Source: Geodermatophilus aquaeductus
GTDB lineage: Bacteria > Actinomycetota > Actinomycetes > Mycobacteriales > Geodermatophilaceae
DNA: 63,249 nucleotides
Assembly (NCBI RefSeq): GCF_900182545.1
Contig: NZ_FXTJ01000019.1
Span: 1 to 63,249 of the forward strand
Reading direction: 5' to 3'
Of the stretch, positions 7,228 to 15,404 are shown one piece after another. The position numbers and the translations under genes are program-made. Position 1 is the first letter of the stretch. Every line of letters starts with the position of its first letter. The notes beneath the pieces were generated by a model, which was given only the letters and a program-made list of their open reading frames with translations, ran no database searches and was not told the DNA's origin.

Positions 7228-8124
7228 TCAGAAGTCGCCGGTCTCCAGGTCGATCCCCGCCCGCGCCGAGTCCGCGGCATCGGCGAGGCCGGCGCCGAGC
7301 AGCACAGGACGGTAGAGCGTGACCTGCTCCTTGATCCGCGTGACCTGCCCCGGCGAGAACTCCGTCATCCCGGCGTCGTCGGTGTAGTCCATGTAGTTGG
7401 TGGTCGGGTCGTTCCCGCTGTCGTTCGGGCACGTGTCGCGCGACGGGTTGGCGGGCCCGAAGTTCGGGCTGGCCTCGAACGGCGTGTCCGCGACCTCGTC
7501 GCCGGGAGCCGTGCACCCGCCCTCGAAGGTGTGGTACAGGCCGAGCCAGTGGCCGACCTCGTGCACGGCGGTCAGGCCGAGGTCGTACGGCGCCGAGGAG
7601 CCACCGGGCAGGCTCGAGTGGAGGACCACGACGCCGTCGGTGTCCGGGTCGCCCGCCAGGTCGGTGGGGAACGTAGCCCAGCCGAGCAACCCGCCGCCGA
7701 TGCCGGCCGTGTAGAAGTTCAGCGCGCGGTGCTGCTCCTTCCCGAGCGCCGTCTTCGCTTTCCGCTCGGCCGGGCTGTCGATGGTCATCCGGAACCAGAC
7801 GGGGTCGTCGGTGCGGTCGACCGACGCTCGCGTGAACACGACGTCGTACGGCTTGAAGGCGTCGTTGAGCACGCCGAGCTGGGCGTCGATCTCCTGGTCT
7901 GTCAGCGCACCGGTGCCGCCATCGTGGATCACGTGGAAGTGGACCGGGACCTCGATCTGGGTCACCGTGGCGGCGTCCATCCCGTTGGCCCGCGCCGTCC
8001 GCAGGTGCGCCCGGACGCGCTCCTTCTGGAAGTCGTTGAGCTGCGGCGTCCCACAGCGCCGCCCGCCGCTGATGAACGTCGCCTGGTCGTCGAACTCACG
8101 GTCCCCGATCACCAGCTTCGCCAT
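7228..8124 (-). CDS. M43-like (pappalysin/cytophagalysin) zinc metalloprotease
   Basis: 298 residues, ATG behind GGAGGCAGG. The zinc motif HEVGHWLGLYH places ligands at His188, His192 and His198 with Glu189 as base. The Met-turn is NYMDYTDD (Met245). Between them is the Cys-containing insertion GGCTAPGDEVADTPFEASPNFGP and CPNDSGND that characterises M43 proteases. The N-terminus (MAKLVIGDREFDD) is not a signal peptide, although M43 enzymes are usually secreted and start with a prodomain. Residues 1-60 may be a short prodomain. It heads an operon with the LTxxQ protein and, further down, the M28 peptidase. The promoter with 11-bp repeats is at 8222-8265. Confidence 0.88.
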   Translation of the reverse strand: MAKLVIGDREFDDQATFISGGRRCGTPQLNDFQKERVRAHLRTARANGMDAATVTQIEVPVHFHVIHDGGTGALTDQEIDAQLGVLNDAFKPYDVVFTRASVDRTDDPVWFRMTIDSPAERKAKTALGKEQHRALNFYTAGIGGGLLGWATFPTDLAGDPDTDGVVVLHSSLPGGSSAPYDLGLTAVHEVGHWLGLYHTFEGGCTAPGDEVADTPFEASPNFGPANPSRDTCPNDSGNDPTTNYMDYTDDAGMTEFSPGQVTRIKEQVTLYRPVLLGAGLADAADSARAGIDLETGDF

Positions 8125-8221
8125 GACCTGCCTCCGTCTCCGTGGTGCGTGCGGGTCGGGGCGCCGTGTTCGGCGTCCGGTGGGACCCGGCTGTCCCGCG
8201 TCGTGCTCCGTGGTGAGGCGG

Positions 8222-8265
8222 ATCCTCGCGGCCCGTCCGTCACCGCGGCGTCAACCCGGTGTCAC
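8222..8265 (-). promoter_or_regulatory. Promoter with three 11-bp-spaced repeats for the M43 operon
   Basis: Minus strand: GTGAC (8265-8261), six bases, TTGAC (8254-8250), six bases, GTGAC (8243-8239), eleven bases, GAGGAT (8227-8222). It sits in the 347-base divergent gap between the M43 gene and the plus-strand protease at 8472. I see no equally clear repeat set facing the plus gene. Confidence 0.6.
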
Positions 8266-8471
8266 GGTGCTCGGGTGCGAGGCTCGGCATCTCGGCCGTT
8301 GGGGCCCGAGCGGGTCAATGACGTCGTGGTGACGCCGCCCGCCGATCCTGACTCCCGTTGCGCCACGTCACCGTCAGCAGCGGACAGGTCGGCCGTGCCG
8401 GTCGACGTCGTCCGCCACCCGCCCCTGTCGTACGTCGACGCCCGGCGTCCTCCTCGTCCCAGGGAAGTGCC

Positions 8472-10640
8472 ATGACCGCTCCCTCCCCACGCTCGCCGAC
8501 CGGCGGAGCCGCCGCCTACCGCACCGACGCCGGTCCCCTCCCGAACCCCCAGGGCCCCCCTCCCCAGCTGCCGGACGAGCTCCCGTTGGCGGCACGCGGC
8601 CACCGCGCCGGCCGGGGCGACGCGAGTGACAGCGGATCGTCGGCCCCCACGCGTGCTCTGCGCGGTGGCTGCTATCTCCTCCGGTACACCCCCCTGCAGA
8701 CCTCGCCGACACGGCCCGGCGCGATCCACTACCTGGGCACCCTCCGCGTCGAGGACGCGGGGAGCACGGTCACCATCAGCGGCGACCTGTACCTGCGCCA
8801 CGTCTCCGCCGGCGCTCCTGCGGAGCCGGACCCGGCCGGTGGCGTCCCGGTCTTCCCGCGGGGCGACTACCGCTACTACGTCCGCGCGACCGAGGTGTCC
8901 GGCTCACCAGGGACGCAGGAGAGCCTCACCGTGACGTTCGAGCTGTTCCGGTTCGACGCCGCGATCACCGCGTGGACCAACGAGGGCGCCTCGGCGGTCC
9001 GGCTGTCCTGGACGACCGCGCCGCCGGGCTACCCGTCCGGGGCCGACTACCTCACCGGGGACCTGGTGAACTCGGCCGGCTCGGTGACGGGGACGTTGTC
9101 CCTCGGGTGGGTCTCGTCCTTCCTGCGCCGCGCGACCCTGGAGATCGACCGGGTCCCAGGCGCGGTGGCGCCGAGGACGAACGGCCCGGACGGCTACGGC
9201 TGGAAGGAGGTGTTCGAGCCGGTCGGGTGGGACCTGGCCGTGCTCGAGAGCGACGACACCGTGGTCGAGAAGAGCGGCGGGTCCTGGAGCGACGCGGAGA
9301 TGCACACGGCCATGCTGGAGTACCGCGAGCGACGGGAGGACCTGCTCGACAGCGAGTGGCACTACCACCTCCTGTGCGTGCGGCGCGTCGACGAGACCGA
9401 GCGCGGCATCATGTACGACAGCGCCGCCGTCGACGTGAACAGCACGGCACGAGAGGGCGTCGGGATCGCCTGCGACTGGGTGTACGACACGGACGAGCCC
9501 AGCTGGGGCGACCTCCGGGGCAAGCGGTTCGGCGACGACGCCCCGACCTACTTCCGGACCGCCGTCCACGAGGTGGGCCACGCGCTGGGCCTCTACCACA
9601 ACGCGTCGGACAACGGCTTCATGAACACGACCGACGTGATCGCCCGACGCGCGCACGCGGGACGCCCGTTCCCGCAGAACATCCGCTGGGGGTTCCATCC
9701 GGATGACCAGAAGCGGCTCCGGCACATGCCGGATGTGTGGGTGCGACCCGGCGGCATCCAGTTCGGCGAGGACTACTCGGTGGCCCCCATCGCCGCCGAC
9801 GACCTGGTCGAGCGGCCGGCGGGACTGAGGTTGTCGGTCTGCCCGGTCCAGACGCTGTTCCCCCTCGGCGCGCCCGCGCGCGTGGACTACACACTGGTCA
9901 ACGAGCACGCGGCCCCGGTGCTCGTGCCCGCGAGCCTCGGCCTGCGCGGGGGAGCCGTGCGCGGCCAGGTCATCGACCCGGCCGGGACGGTCCGTACGTT
10001 CCTCCCGCTCGTTCCCTGCGTCGACAAGCAGCCCCTGCGCCTGCTCGAGCGAGGGGAGCGCGTCTCGCACTCGGCGACCATCACGCACGGGCCGCAGGGC
10101 GCGCTGTTCCCCGGCTCCGGGCTGTACCGCATCGTCATCGAGGTGCAGTGGGACGACGCGGGCGCAACCCGCGGGCTGAGCGGCTCGGCCACCGTGCTCG
10201 TCTCGGCGTCGACGTCGCCCGAGCAGGAGCAGGCGGCGTACGAGGTCATGTCCAACCCCGACACCATGCTCGCCATCGCCGCCTCGGCCGACGTCGGCGG
10301 TGCCGGCGAGGCCATCGAGCGAGCGGCGTCGGACCCGACGCTCGGCCCGCACTACGCGTGGCTCGACGCGAAGCGCACGCTCCGGGGCGGAGGGACGACC
10401 GAGGAGCCGTACCGGCGGGCACTCGAACGGCTCGCCGACGGGGACGTCGTCGTCAGTTCCGCCGAGCGCCGCCGCGTCATCGAGACCCTCGACCGCGTCG
10501 AGGCGCAGAGCCGAGTACACGAGGAGACCCTCCGACAGTCGGAGGAGGGGACCCGGGCGGAGGACGCGCCGGACACCGGATCACTGCGGGAGCTCGCCCA
10601 GGCGGCTCGCCGGCGCATCGACGAGACCGGGCGGCGGTGA
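8472..10640 (+). CDS. Large multidomain zinc metalloprotease (HExxHxxGxxH)
   Basis: 722 residues. The ATG at 8472 has AGGGA at the right distance; earlier in-frame starts do not. Residues 60-225 are a beta-rich domain (GCYLLRYTP, YLGTLRVED). The metzincin-type motif HEVGHALGLYH gives His366, Glu367, His370 and His376, with a probable Met-turn at GFMNTTD (Met384). Residues 430-580 form an Ig-like domain (SVCPVQTLFPLGAPARVDYTL), followed by a helical tail to the end rich in Arg/Glu. There is a Pro-rich disordered N-terminus and no signal peptide. I expect an endopeptidase, but cannot name the subfamily. It starts a short plus-strand unit with the small gene at 10672. Confidence 0.85.
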   Translation: MTAPSPRSPTGGAAAYRTDAGPLPNPQGPPPQLPDELPLAARGHRAGRGDASDSGSSAPTRALRGGCYLLRYTPLQTSPTRPGAIHYLGTLRVEDAGSTVTISGDLYLRHVSAGAPAEPDPAGGVPVFPRGDYRYYVRATEVSGSPGTQESLTVTFELFRFDAAITAWTNEGASAVRLSWTTAPPGYPSGADYLTGDLVNSAGSVTGTLSLGWVSSFLRRATLEIDRVPGAVAPRTNGPDGYGWKEVFEPVGWDLAVLESDDTVVEKSGGSWSDAEMHTAMLEYRERREDLLDSEWHYHLLCVRRVDETERGIMYDSAAVDVNSTAREGVGIACDWVYDTDEPSWGDLRGKRFGDDAPTYFRTAVHEVGHALGLYHNASDNGFMNTTDVIARRAHAGRPFPQNIRWGFHPDDQKRLRHMPDVWVRPGGIQFGEDYSVAPIAADDLVERPAGLRLSVCPVQTLFPLGAPARVDYTLVNEHAAPVLVPASLGLRGGAVRGQVIDPAGTVRTFLPLVPCVDKQPLRLLERGERVSHSATITHGPQGALFPGSGLYRIVIEVQWDDAGATRGLSGSATVLVSASTSPEQEQAAYEVMSNPDTMLAIAASADVGGAGEAIERAASDPTLGPHYAWLDAKRTLRGGGTTEEPYRRALERLADGDVVVSSAERRRVIETLDRVEAQSRVHEETLRQSEEGTRAEDAPDTGSLRELAQAARRRIDETGRR

Positions 10641-10671
10641 CGAGACGCGCGGCACGGCAGGCTGTCTCCTC

Positions 10672-10974
10672 GTGAACGGCATGGGGTTCTCGATCGACGA
10701 GCTGGTGGGCCGATGGCGCAGGGTCGACGACGGCGGGTCTCCAACGCCGTACCCGCAGGAGATCGAGTTCTTCGCGGACCGCACCTACCGGGGAACCCGA
10801 GGTGGCACGCGCCGACCGGTGTGGGACGAGGCCTCGTTCGACGTCCTGCGCGACGGATCCGTGCGCATCCGGACGGCCGACGACCGCACGGTGACGTACT
10901 CGGCTCACCGCGCGGGCGAGCTGCTCACCTTGGCCGCAGGTGATGACCGCGTGACCTACAGACGCATGCCCTGA
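10672..10974 (+). CDS. Small lipocalin-like beta-barrel protein
   Basis: About 97-100 residues; start GTG 10672 or ATG 10681. The sequence begins with a helix ending in ELVGRWRRVDD, then alternating strands: PQEIEFFADRTYRGT, WDEASFDVLRDGSVRIRTADD, RTVTYSAHRAGELLTLAAGDDRVTYRRM. The G-x-W near the start and the F-x-x-D-x-T-Y pattern are typical of small lipocalin-like or META-type barrels. No export signal. It follows the metalloprotease by 31 bases and is probably co-transcribed. Small beta-barrel proteins can be protease inhibitors, but nothing here proves it. Confidence 0.6.
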   Translation: MNGMGFSIDELVGRWRRVDDGGSPTPYPQEIEFFADRTYRGTRGGTRRPVWDEASFDVLRDGSVRIRTADDRTVTYSAHRAGELLTLAAGDDRVTYRRMP

Positions 10975-11830
10975 CCCTCCCGAGCAACCGCTGGGCCCGT
11001 GAGTCCCCGCCCGGTTGCCGGCTCGTGTCTGGCGAGCCGCGGCCGGTGACGGTGGGGCTGACGCTGGGGAAGCCGGCGCTGCTCTTGCCCGTGATTCCCG
11101 TCCGTGGTCTGCGCCCACATGAGCGAGATCATCGCCCGGTGGCGCGCCGGCACCCTGGAAGCGGGCAGCTCACGGTTGTGGGGCGCCACCTCGCCGATGG
11201 CTTCCCGGGGGGAGCCGTCGAGGTCCTGGGTGCCGATGCGGAGCGGGGCGTTCCGTTCACGAGGAGGATGGTGTTGCTGGCGAGCAGGTTCCTCGTGCGG
11301 ACCAGCCGACCGTTGCGAGAGACCCGCACACCGCCGTCCGGGGTGGGCAGCACTCCTGTCCACCGCATCGTTGACGCCCACGACGAGCTCTCTCACCAGG
11401 AATCCGCACCCAGGTGAAGGGCGCGGTAGGCGTCGCGGGCCAGGGATTCGGCGGGTTGTCAGCAACGTCGAGCCCAGGGCGCAGGCTCCTGTCGGGCGGC
11501 ACTCGACGCTCGGCCAGCTCACGGTGCTGACCCTGCAGAGGTGCCTCTCTGGTCCGTCCGTGGACGACGAGTGGTGGTGCGGAACCTCACTACTGAAGGG
11601 ACGGCTTCTCCAGTCCCACGTGTCGCCTCAGGGCACCTGCGGTGCCCGGTGTTCCTCGTACGGGCGTAGTTCGCCGCGATCGGCCGTCGATGCCGAATGG
11701 GGACATGGCGTGACCAGACGGTGACGACCCGGTGATGAAGGCGCCATAACCTGCGAGCTGACCTGCCACTACTCGGGAGGTCCGCTGCCCCATCGAGGCC
11801 GGACCGGCGCAGCGCCAGGAGGCGACACCC
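10975..11830. other. Gene-poor region with one strong promoter
   Basis: I find no supported gene. A weak hairpin (CGGCTCG at 11019-11025 with CGAGCCG at 11033-11039) may end the 8472-10974 unit. Open frames on both strands between 11025 and 11500 resemble no family, and the region looks like decayed DNA. The promoter at 11710-11752 belongs to the next gene. Confidence 0.45.
11710..11752 (+). promoter_or_regulatory. Promoter with three 11-bp-spaced repeats for the gene at 11831
   Basis: Plus strand: GTGAC (11710-11714), six bases, GTGAC (11721-11725), six bases, GTGAT (11732-11736), ten bases, TAACCT (11747-11752). It is about 80 bases before the ATG at 11831 and oriented towards it. Confidence 0.6.
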
Positions 11831-12994
11831 ATGAGCAGCTCCGGAGGCTCGACCGGATCCACGCGCGATCCCACGACCGGCCTGGGCTGCCTCGCGTCGA
11901 CCTTGCCCGCACGTGCCTGGCGCGAGGAGGCGCTTGCCCGGGCCGCCGAGATCCAGACCCTGTCGGACTGGATGGACAAGCTGAAGGAGGCGCGAGGCGA
12001 GGAGAACACGAAGACGAATACGGAGACGGAGGCGGACGCGGAGGCGGACGCGGAGGCGGACGCGGAGGCGGACGCGCGCCTCGCCGATGCGATCAGGGGT
12101 CACGTCAAGGCGGTGGAGAGGGCAGCGAGCGGTCGTCGCCCGATGATGCACACCTCGGCGCGCCTGGCCCGTGCCACCAGCAACATCCACGCCGCGGAGG
12201 CCGACCTGCTGCGCCGGGCGCCGGCGAGATTCCTCCGGGGCGAGTTGCCCAGCATGGACGCGCACGTGCGGCGGCACCTGCCGGTCGACGACCCGCGCCG
12301 CGTGCGGATGGAGGACATCGCACGCAGGGAGGTGGACAAGAAGCCCGATGAAGCCCTGGATCCGCGGGAGAAGGAGAACGTCATCGCGGCGATGCGCGCG
12401 GCCAGCTCGGCCGCCGCGCGAGAACAGCAGCGGGTCCGGAGCTTCAGCGCCATCATCTCGTGGGCCAGTGCACTGCTGTTCGCCATCGCCGGCCTCGTCG
12501 CACTCCTGGGCATCCTGCACCCAACGCTGCTCGCGATGTGCTTCGAGCCCCAACCGACGCCGACGCAGCCGCCGATGCTCGTCTGCCCCACGGGGGAGAG
12601 CTCCGTGACCAGCGGGGACATCGACACCATCGTGCAGACGACGGTGAGCAAGTGGGACGTGCCGTTGATCGAGATCATCGGCATCGTGGCGGCCGGCGTC
12701 ACGGGGGCGATCGCCCTGCGACGCATCCAGGGGACCCCGACGCCCTTCACCGTCCCGGTGGTCCTCAACATCCTCAAACTGCCGACGGGCGCACTGACCG
12801 CCGTCCTGGGACTGTTGCTCATGCGCGGTGGCTTCGTTCCCGGCCTGACCGCGCTGGACACCACGCCGCAGGTCATCGCCTGGGCGGTCATCTTCGGCGC
12901 CAGCCAGCAACTCTTCACCGGCATGGTGGACCGGCAGGCGGCATCCGTCCTGGACGCCACCGGCGACAAGACGTACAAAGCGACGACCGGGTAG
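11831..12994 (+). CDS. Membrane protein with acidic tetrapeptide repeat
   Basis: 387 residues. The first 200 residues are hydrophilic and helical. They include a run of EADA repeats (residues about 67-82) encoded by four perfect copies of a 12-base unit. From about 208 there are hydrophobic segments: one near 208-240 (SAIISWASALLFAIAGLVALL), and others near 283-300 and 315-360. This suggests a cytosolic helical arm on a four-segment membrane anchor. A Cys pair lies in the loop at about 238-252 (MCFEPQ, LVCPTG), possibly a disulfide outside the membrane. I recognise no family. The helical arm could mediate oligomerisation. It has a strong repeat-bearing promoter of its own and no close partner downstream, only transposase debris. 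Confidence 0.75.
   Translation: MSSSGGSTGSTRDPTTGLGCLASTLPARAWREEALARAAEIQTLSDWMDKLKEARGEENTKTNTETEADAEADAEADAEADARLADAIRGHVKAVERAASGRRPMMHTSARLARATSNIHAAEADLLRRAPARFLRGELPSMDAHVRRHLPVDDPRRVRMEDIARREVDKKPDEALDPREKENVIAAMRAASSAAAREQQRVRSFSAIISWASALLFAIAGLVALLGILHPTLLAMCFEPQPTPTQPPMLVCPTGESSVTSGDIDTIVQTTVSKWDVPLIEIIGIVAAGVTGAIALRRIQGTPTPFTVPVVLNILKLPTGALTAVLGLLLMRGGFVPGLTALDTTPQVIAWAVIFGASQQLFTGMVDRQAASVLDATGDKTYKATTG
12029..12076 (+). repeat. Four perfect 12-bp tandem repeats inside a gene
   Basis: The unit GAGGCGGACGCG occurs four times head to tail without mismatch at 12029-12040, 12041-12052, 12053-12064 and 12065-12076. It encodes EADA each time. As a whole number of codons it can expand or contract without a frameshift, so length variation between strains is likely. 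Confidence 0.85.
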
Positions 12995-13004
12995 GCGGGT
13001 ACCT

Positions 13005-13262
13005 GTGCAGTACAGCCTCAGGTCAGCGAAGCTCGAAGACGTCCTCGGGCACGCGCGCGCCGCCGAGCTGCCCTTCGCCTGCCTGGACGGCACGCTGATG
13101 CACAACGACCCGGTGGCCACCCCCGCCGAGCTCGGTCACCACAGGTGGTACTCAGCCAGAACCACGCCTTCGACGGCAGCGTGCAGGTTCTCGCCTGCTC
13201 GACCTGCCCTCCACTGTGGGTCTCCACCGTCCGTCCCTGCTCGACCCGCGACCTGACCGCCG
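13005..13262 (+). pseudogene. IS5-like DDE transposase fragment with frameshift
   Basis: From 13005 one plus frame reads ARAAELPFACLDGTLMHND and ELGHHRWYSART, the first conserved block (LDGTLxxxD and HxRWYSGK) of IS5/IS1182-like DDE transposases. At about 13150 the frame shifts and continues as NHAFDGSVQVLACS, PPLWVSTVRP and STRDLTAADE, the next conserved block. Both ends are missing. It is a dead remnant between the membrane protein and the ThDP operon. Confidence 0.65.
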
Positions 13263-13281
13263 CCGACGAACTGAGTCCTGC

Positions 13282-13319
13282 GTCACGGGCGCGTCACCGT
13301 TCCGTCAACATTTCGTCGT
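13282..13319. promoter_or_regulatory. 11-bp-spaced GTCAC repeats upstream of the ThDP operon
   Basis: Plus strand: GTCAC (13282-13286), GTCAC (13293-13297), GTCAA (13304-13308) and a degenerate GTCGT (13315-13319), each starting 11 bases after the previous one. In the other copies of this element the repeats read GTGAC in the direction of transcription. Here that direction points away from the operon at 13635, and no good -10 hexamer follows on the minus strand. It may be an operator used differently, or a relic. Confidence 0.4.
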
Positions 13320-13634
13320 CATCCTCGTGAATGGCCGGCAGATAGCCCACGAGTCCGATTCGGATTGCGGTCAGGCGCTTCCGACTATTGACAGTGCGCT
13401 TCCTGGACGAGGACGCTGGCTGCGCGACGCGGTGACCGTGCGGCGATTCCGAACGGTCGACCCCGGCCGGTGGCGATGGCCACCTACATCGTTCTGGATG
13501 GTCCCGCGTCGAACGCGCTGATGCCGGAGCAGATGTGCGCCCGGTGCAGTCACCAACAGGCCCGAGAATGCTGGCGGCGGATCGCATCGGGGCTCCGCGG
13601 CGAGATGCTCGGTGACGATCAGGGAGAACAGGCC

Positions 13635-15350
13635 GTGCGTGTGTACGAGGCGATCGTCAAGAGTCTGGAGTCCGTCGGGGTCGATGCCGCGTTCGGCGGA
13701 GCCGGCGAGAACGCCGCCGGACTGATGATCGCCCTCGACGAGTCGAAGCGCATCCGGCCCATCATCACGCGCCACGAGCAGGCCGCCTCATTCATGGCGT
13801 GCGGCTATGCGATGTACACGAACAACTTGGGATTCTGTTTCGCCACGGCCGGCCCGGGCGCGTTCAATCTCTTCTCGGGCCTCGGCGTGGCAATGTCGGA
13901 CTCCTATCCGGTGCTCGCGGTTTCCGGCTACGGCGACCGGAAGTGGAAGGGGCGGGGATCGCTCAACGAGACGTCCGGAATCAATGGCACGCCCGATTCC
14001 CTGGCGATGTTCGCTGCGACGACGAAGAAGTCGATGATGCTCGAGCACGTCTCCGAGACGTGCGACGCGGTCGAGGAACTGGTCAACGTCGCCTTCTCCG
14101 GCCGGCCGGGCCCGGTACACCTCACCGTCCCCGAAGATCTGACCGAGCGCGGCCAGGACGTGGACAACTACCACGACGTACGCCTCCGCGTCCCTCCGGT
14201 TCTGCCGGCCGCCGACGTCGTCGAGGCCATCGCCGAGACACTCGCCGAGGCGATCCGCAACGACGACCCGATCGTGGCGCTGGTGGGGTTCGGAGCCATC
14301 CGGAGCGGCGCCGGCGCCCAGGTGAAGCGCTTCATCGAACGCTTCCAGATCCCGCTCCTGACGACGCTGGACGGCAAGGGGATCGTCGCGGAGAGCCATC
14401 CCCTTGCGGTGGGCGTCTTTGCCGACAGCGGCCACTCCAGCGCCTGGAAGGCCTTTCGAGAGGCCAAGGTGGTGGTGGCGGTCGGGAACTCGCTCAACCA
14501 GCACGCCACCTTCAACTTCCGGGACGACCTGTTCGACGACAAGACGCTCATCCAGGTGAACATCTCGGAGATCGAGTTCGGCAGGGCTGGCCACTACGAG
14601 CCCCAGCACGCACTGCTCTCCGACGCCCGGGCCGGCGTCGCGGCCATCACCGATGCCCTCGACCGGAAGGTCGGAGCGGTTGCGGCGAGGAAGGTCGACG
14701 TCCAGGACTACGAGGCGCGCAAGATCCCGCAGTTGTTCCGGAAGCTGCACCCCGCCAAGCTCGCCCAGGCTGTCGGCAGGATGCTGCCGCCCGGCGGCGT
14801 CGTCCTGGCGGACGCGGGCGCCCACCTGGCCTGGTTCGGCTACTACCTCGAGCTCGAGGATGGCCAGAACTTCCGCAAGGCCGGCTCGTTCGGACCCATG
14901 GCCGGGCACACCAACGGCGCAATGGGCCTGAAGCTCGCGCAGCCTGAGCGGACCGTCGTCGTGGGCTGCGGGGACGGCTGCTACTCGCTGTCTGGCTTCG
15001 AGCTGATGACCGCCGTGGAGCACGACATCCCGGTCATCTGGATCATCTTCGACGACAATCAATTCAAGCTGATCAAGCTGTACCAGCTCTCGACCTACGC
15101 CACGAGCGCACTGGTGGAGTTCCAGAACCCCGACTTCGCCGCGTACGCGAGAGCCTGCGGGGCGGACGGATACCGCGTGGAGGACCTCGACGAGTTCGAG
15201 GAGGCGTTCGCGGCCGCCCTCGCCTCCAACCGGCCGTCGGTGATCGACGCGCGGATCACCCGGTGGGCGGTCCCGCACTACAGCCCCTCGCCGGACGGCG
15301 TGATCTCCGGAGTCGTCGAGATGGTCGAGGAACGCTTCCGGGACGACTGA
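13635..15350 (+). CDS. Thiamine diphosphate-dependent enzyme, acetolactate synthase-like
   Basis: 571 residues from the GTG at 13635, chosen because AGGGAGAA lies six bases before it; longer in-frame starts at 13606 or 13470 lack such a site. All three ThDP-enzyme domains are present: the PYR domain with catalytic Glu48 (TRHEQAA), the central FAD/NAD-like domain (about 190-345) and the PP domain with the ThDP motif GDG (446-448) to Asn475 (IFDDNQF). The family decarboxylates 2-keto acids or cleaves 2-hydroxyacyl-CoA. Acetolactate synthase proper is normally paired with a small subunit, which is absent. The gene starts an operon with a cyclooxygenase-like fusion, a nitroreductase-fold protein and a patatin. 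That context fits a C-C lyase acting on an oxidised lipid, as 2-hydroxyacyl-CoA lyase does, better than branched-chain amino acid synthesis. The substrate is unknown. Confidence 0.85.
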   Translation: MRVYEAIVKSLESVGVDAAFGGAGENAAGLMIALDESKRIRPIITRHEQAASFMACGYAMYTNNLGFCFATAGPGAFNLFSGLGVAMSDSYPVLAVSGYGDRKWKGRGSLNETSGINGTPDSLAMFAATTKKSMMLEHVSETCDAVEELVNVAFSGRPGPVHLTVPEDLTERGQDVDNYHDVRLRVPPVLPAADVVEAIAETLAEAIRNDDPIVALVGFGAIRSGAGAQVKRFIERFQIPLLTTLDGKGIVAESHPLAVGVFADSGHSSAWKAFREAKVVVAVGNSLNQHATFNFRDDLFDDKTLIQVNISEIEFGRAGHYEPQHALLSDARAGVAAITDALDRKVGAVAARKVDVQDYEARKIPQLFRKLHPAKLAQAVGRMLPPGGVVLADAGAHLAWFGYYLELEDGQNFRKAGSFGPMAGHTNGAMGLKLAQPERTVVVGCGDGCYSLSGFELMTAVEHDIPVIWIIFDDNQFKLIKLYQLSTYATSALVEFQNPDFAAYARACGADGYRVEDLDEFEEAFAAALASNRPSVIDARITRWAVPHYSPSPDGVISGVVEMVEERFRDD

Positions 15351-15404
15351 CCGGACCGCCCGATGAACGACAGCCACGCACCCCGAGTCAGCAGCGGAGG
15401 ACCG

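Noticed and set aside
6358..8475. A 705-codon plus-strand open frame opposite the M43 and LTxxQ genes
   Set aside because: The minus strand encodes proteins with clear catalytic motifs; the plus translation is low-complexity Arg/Val/Pro sequence.
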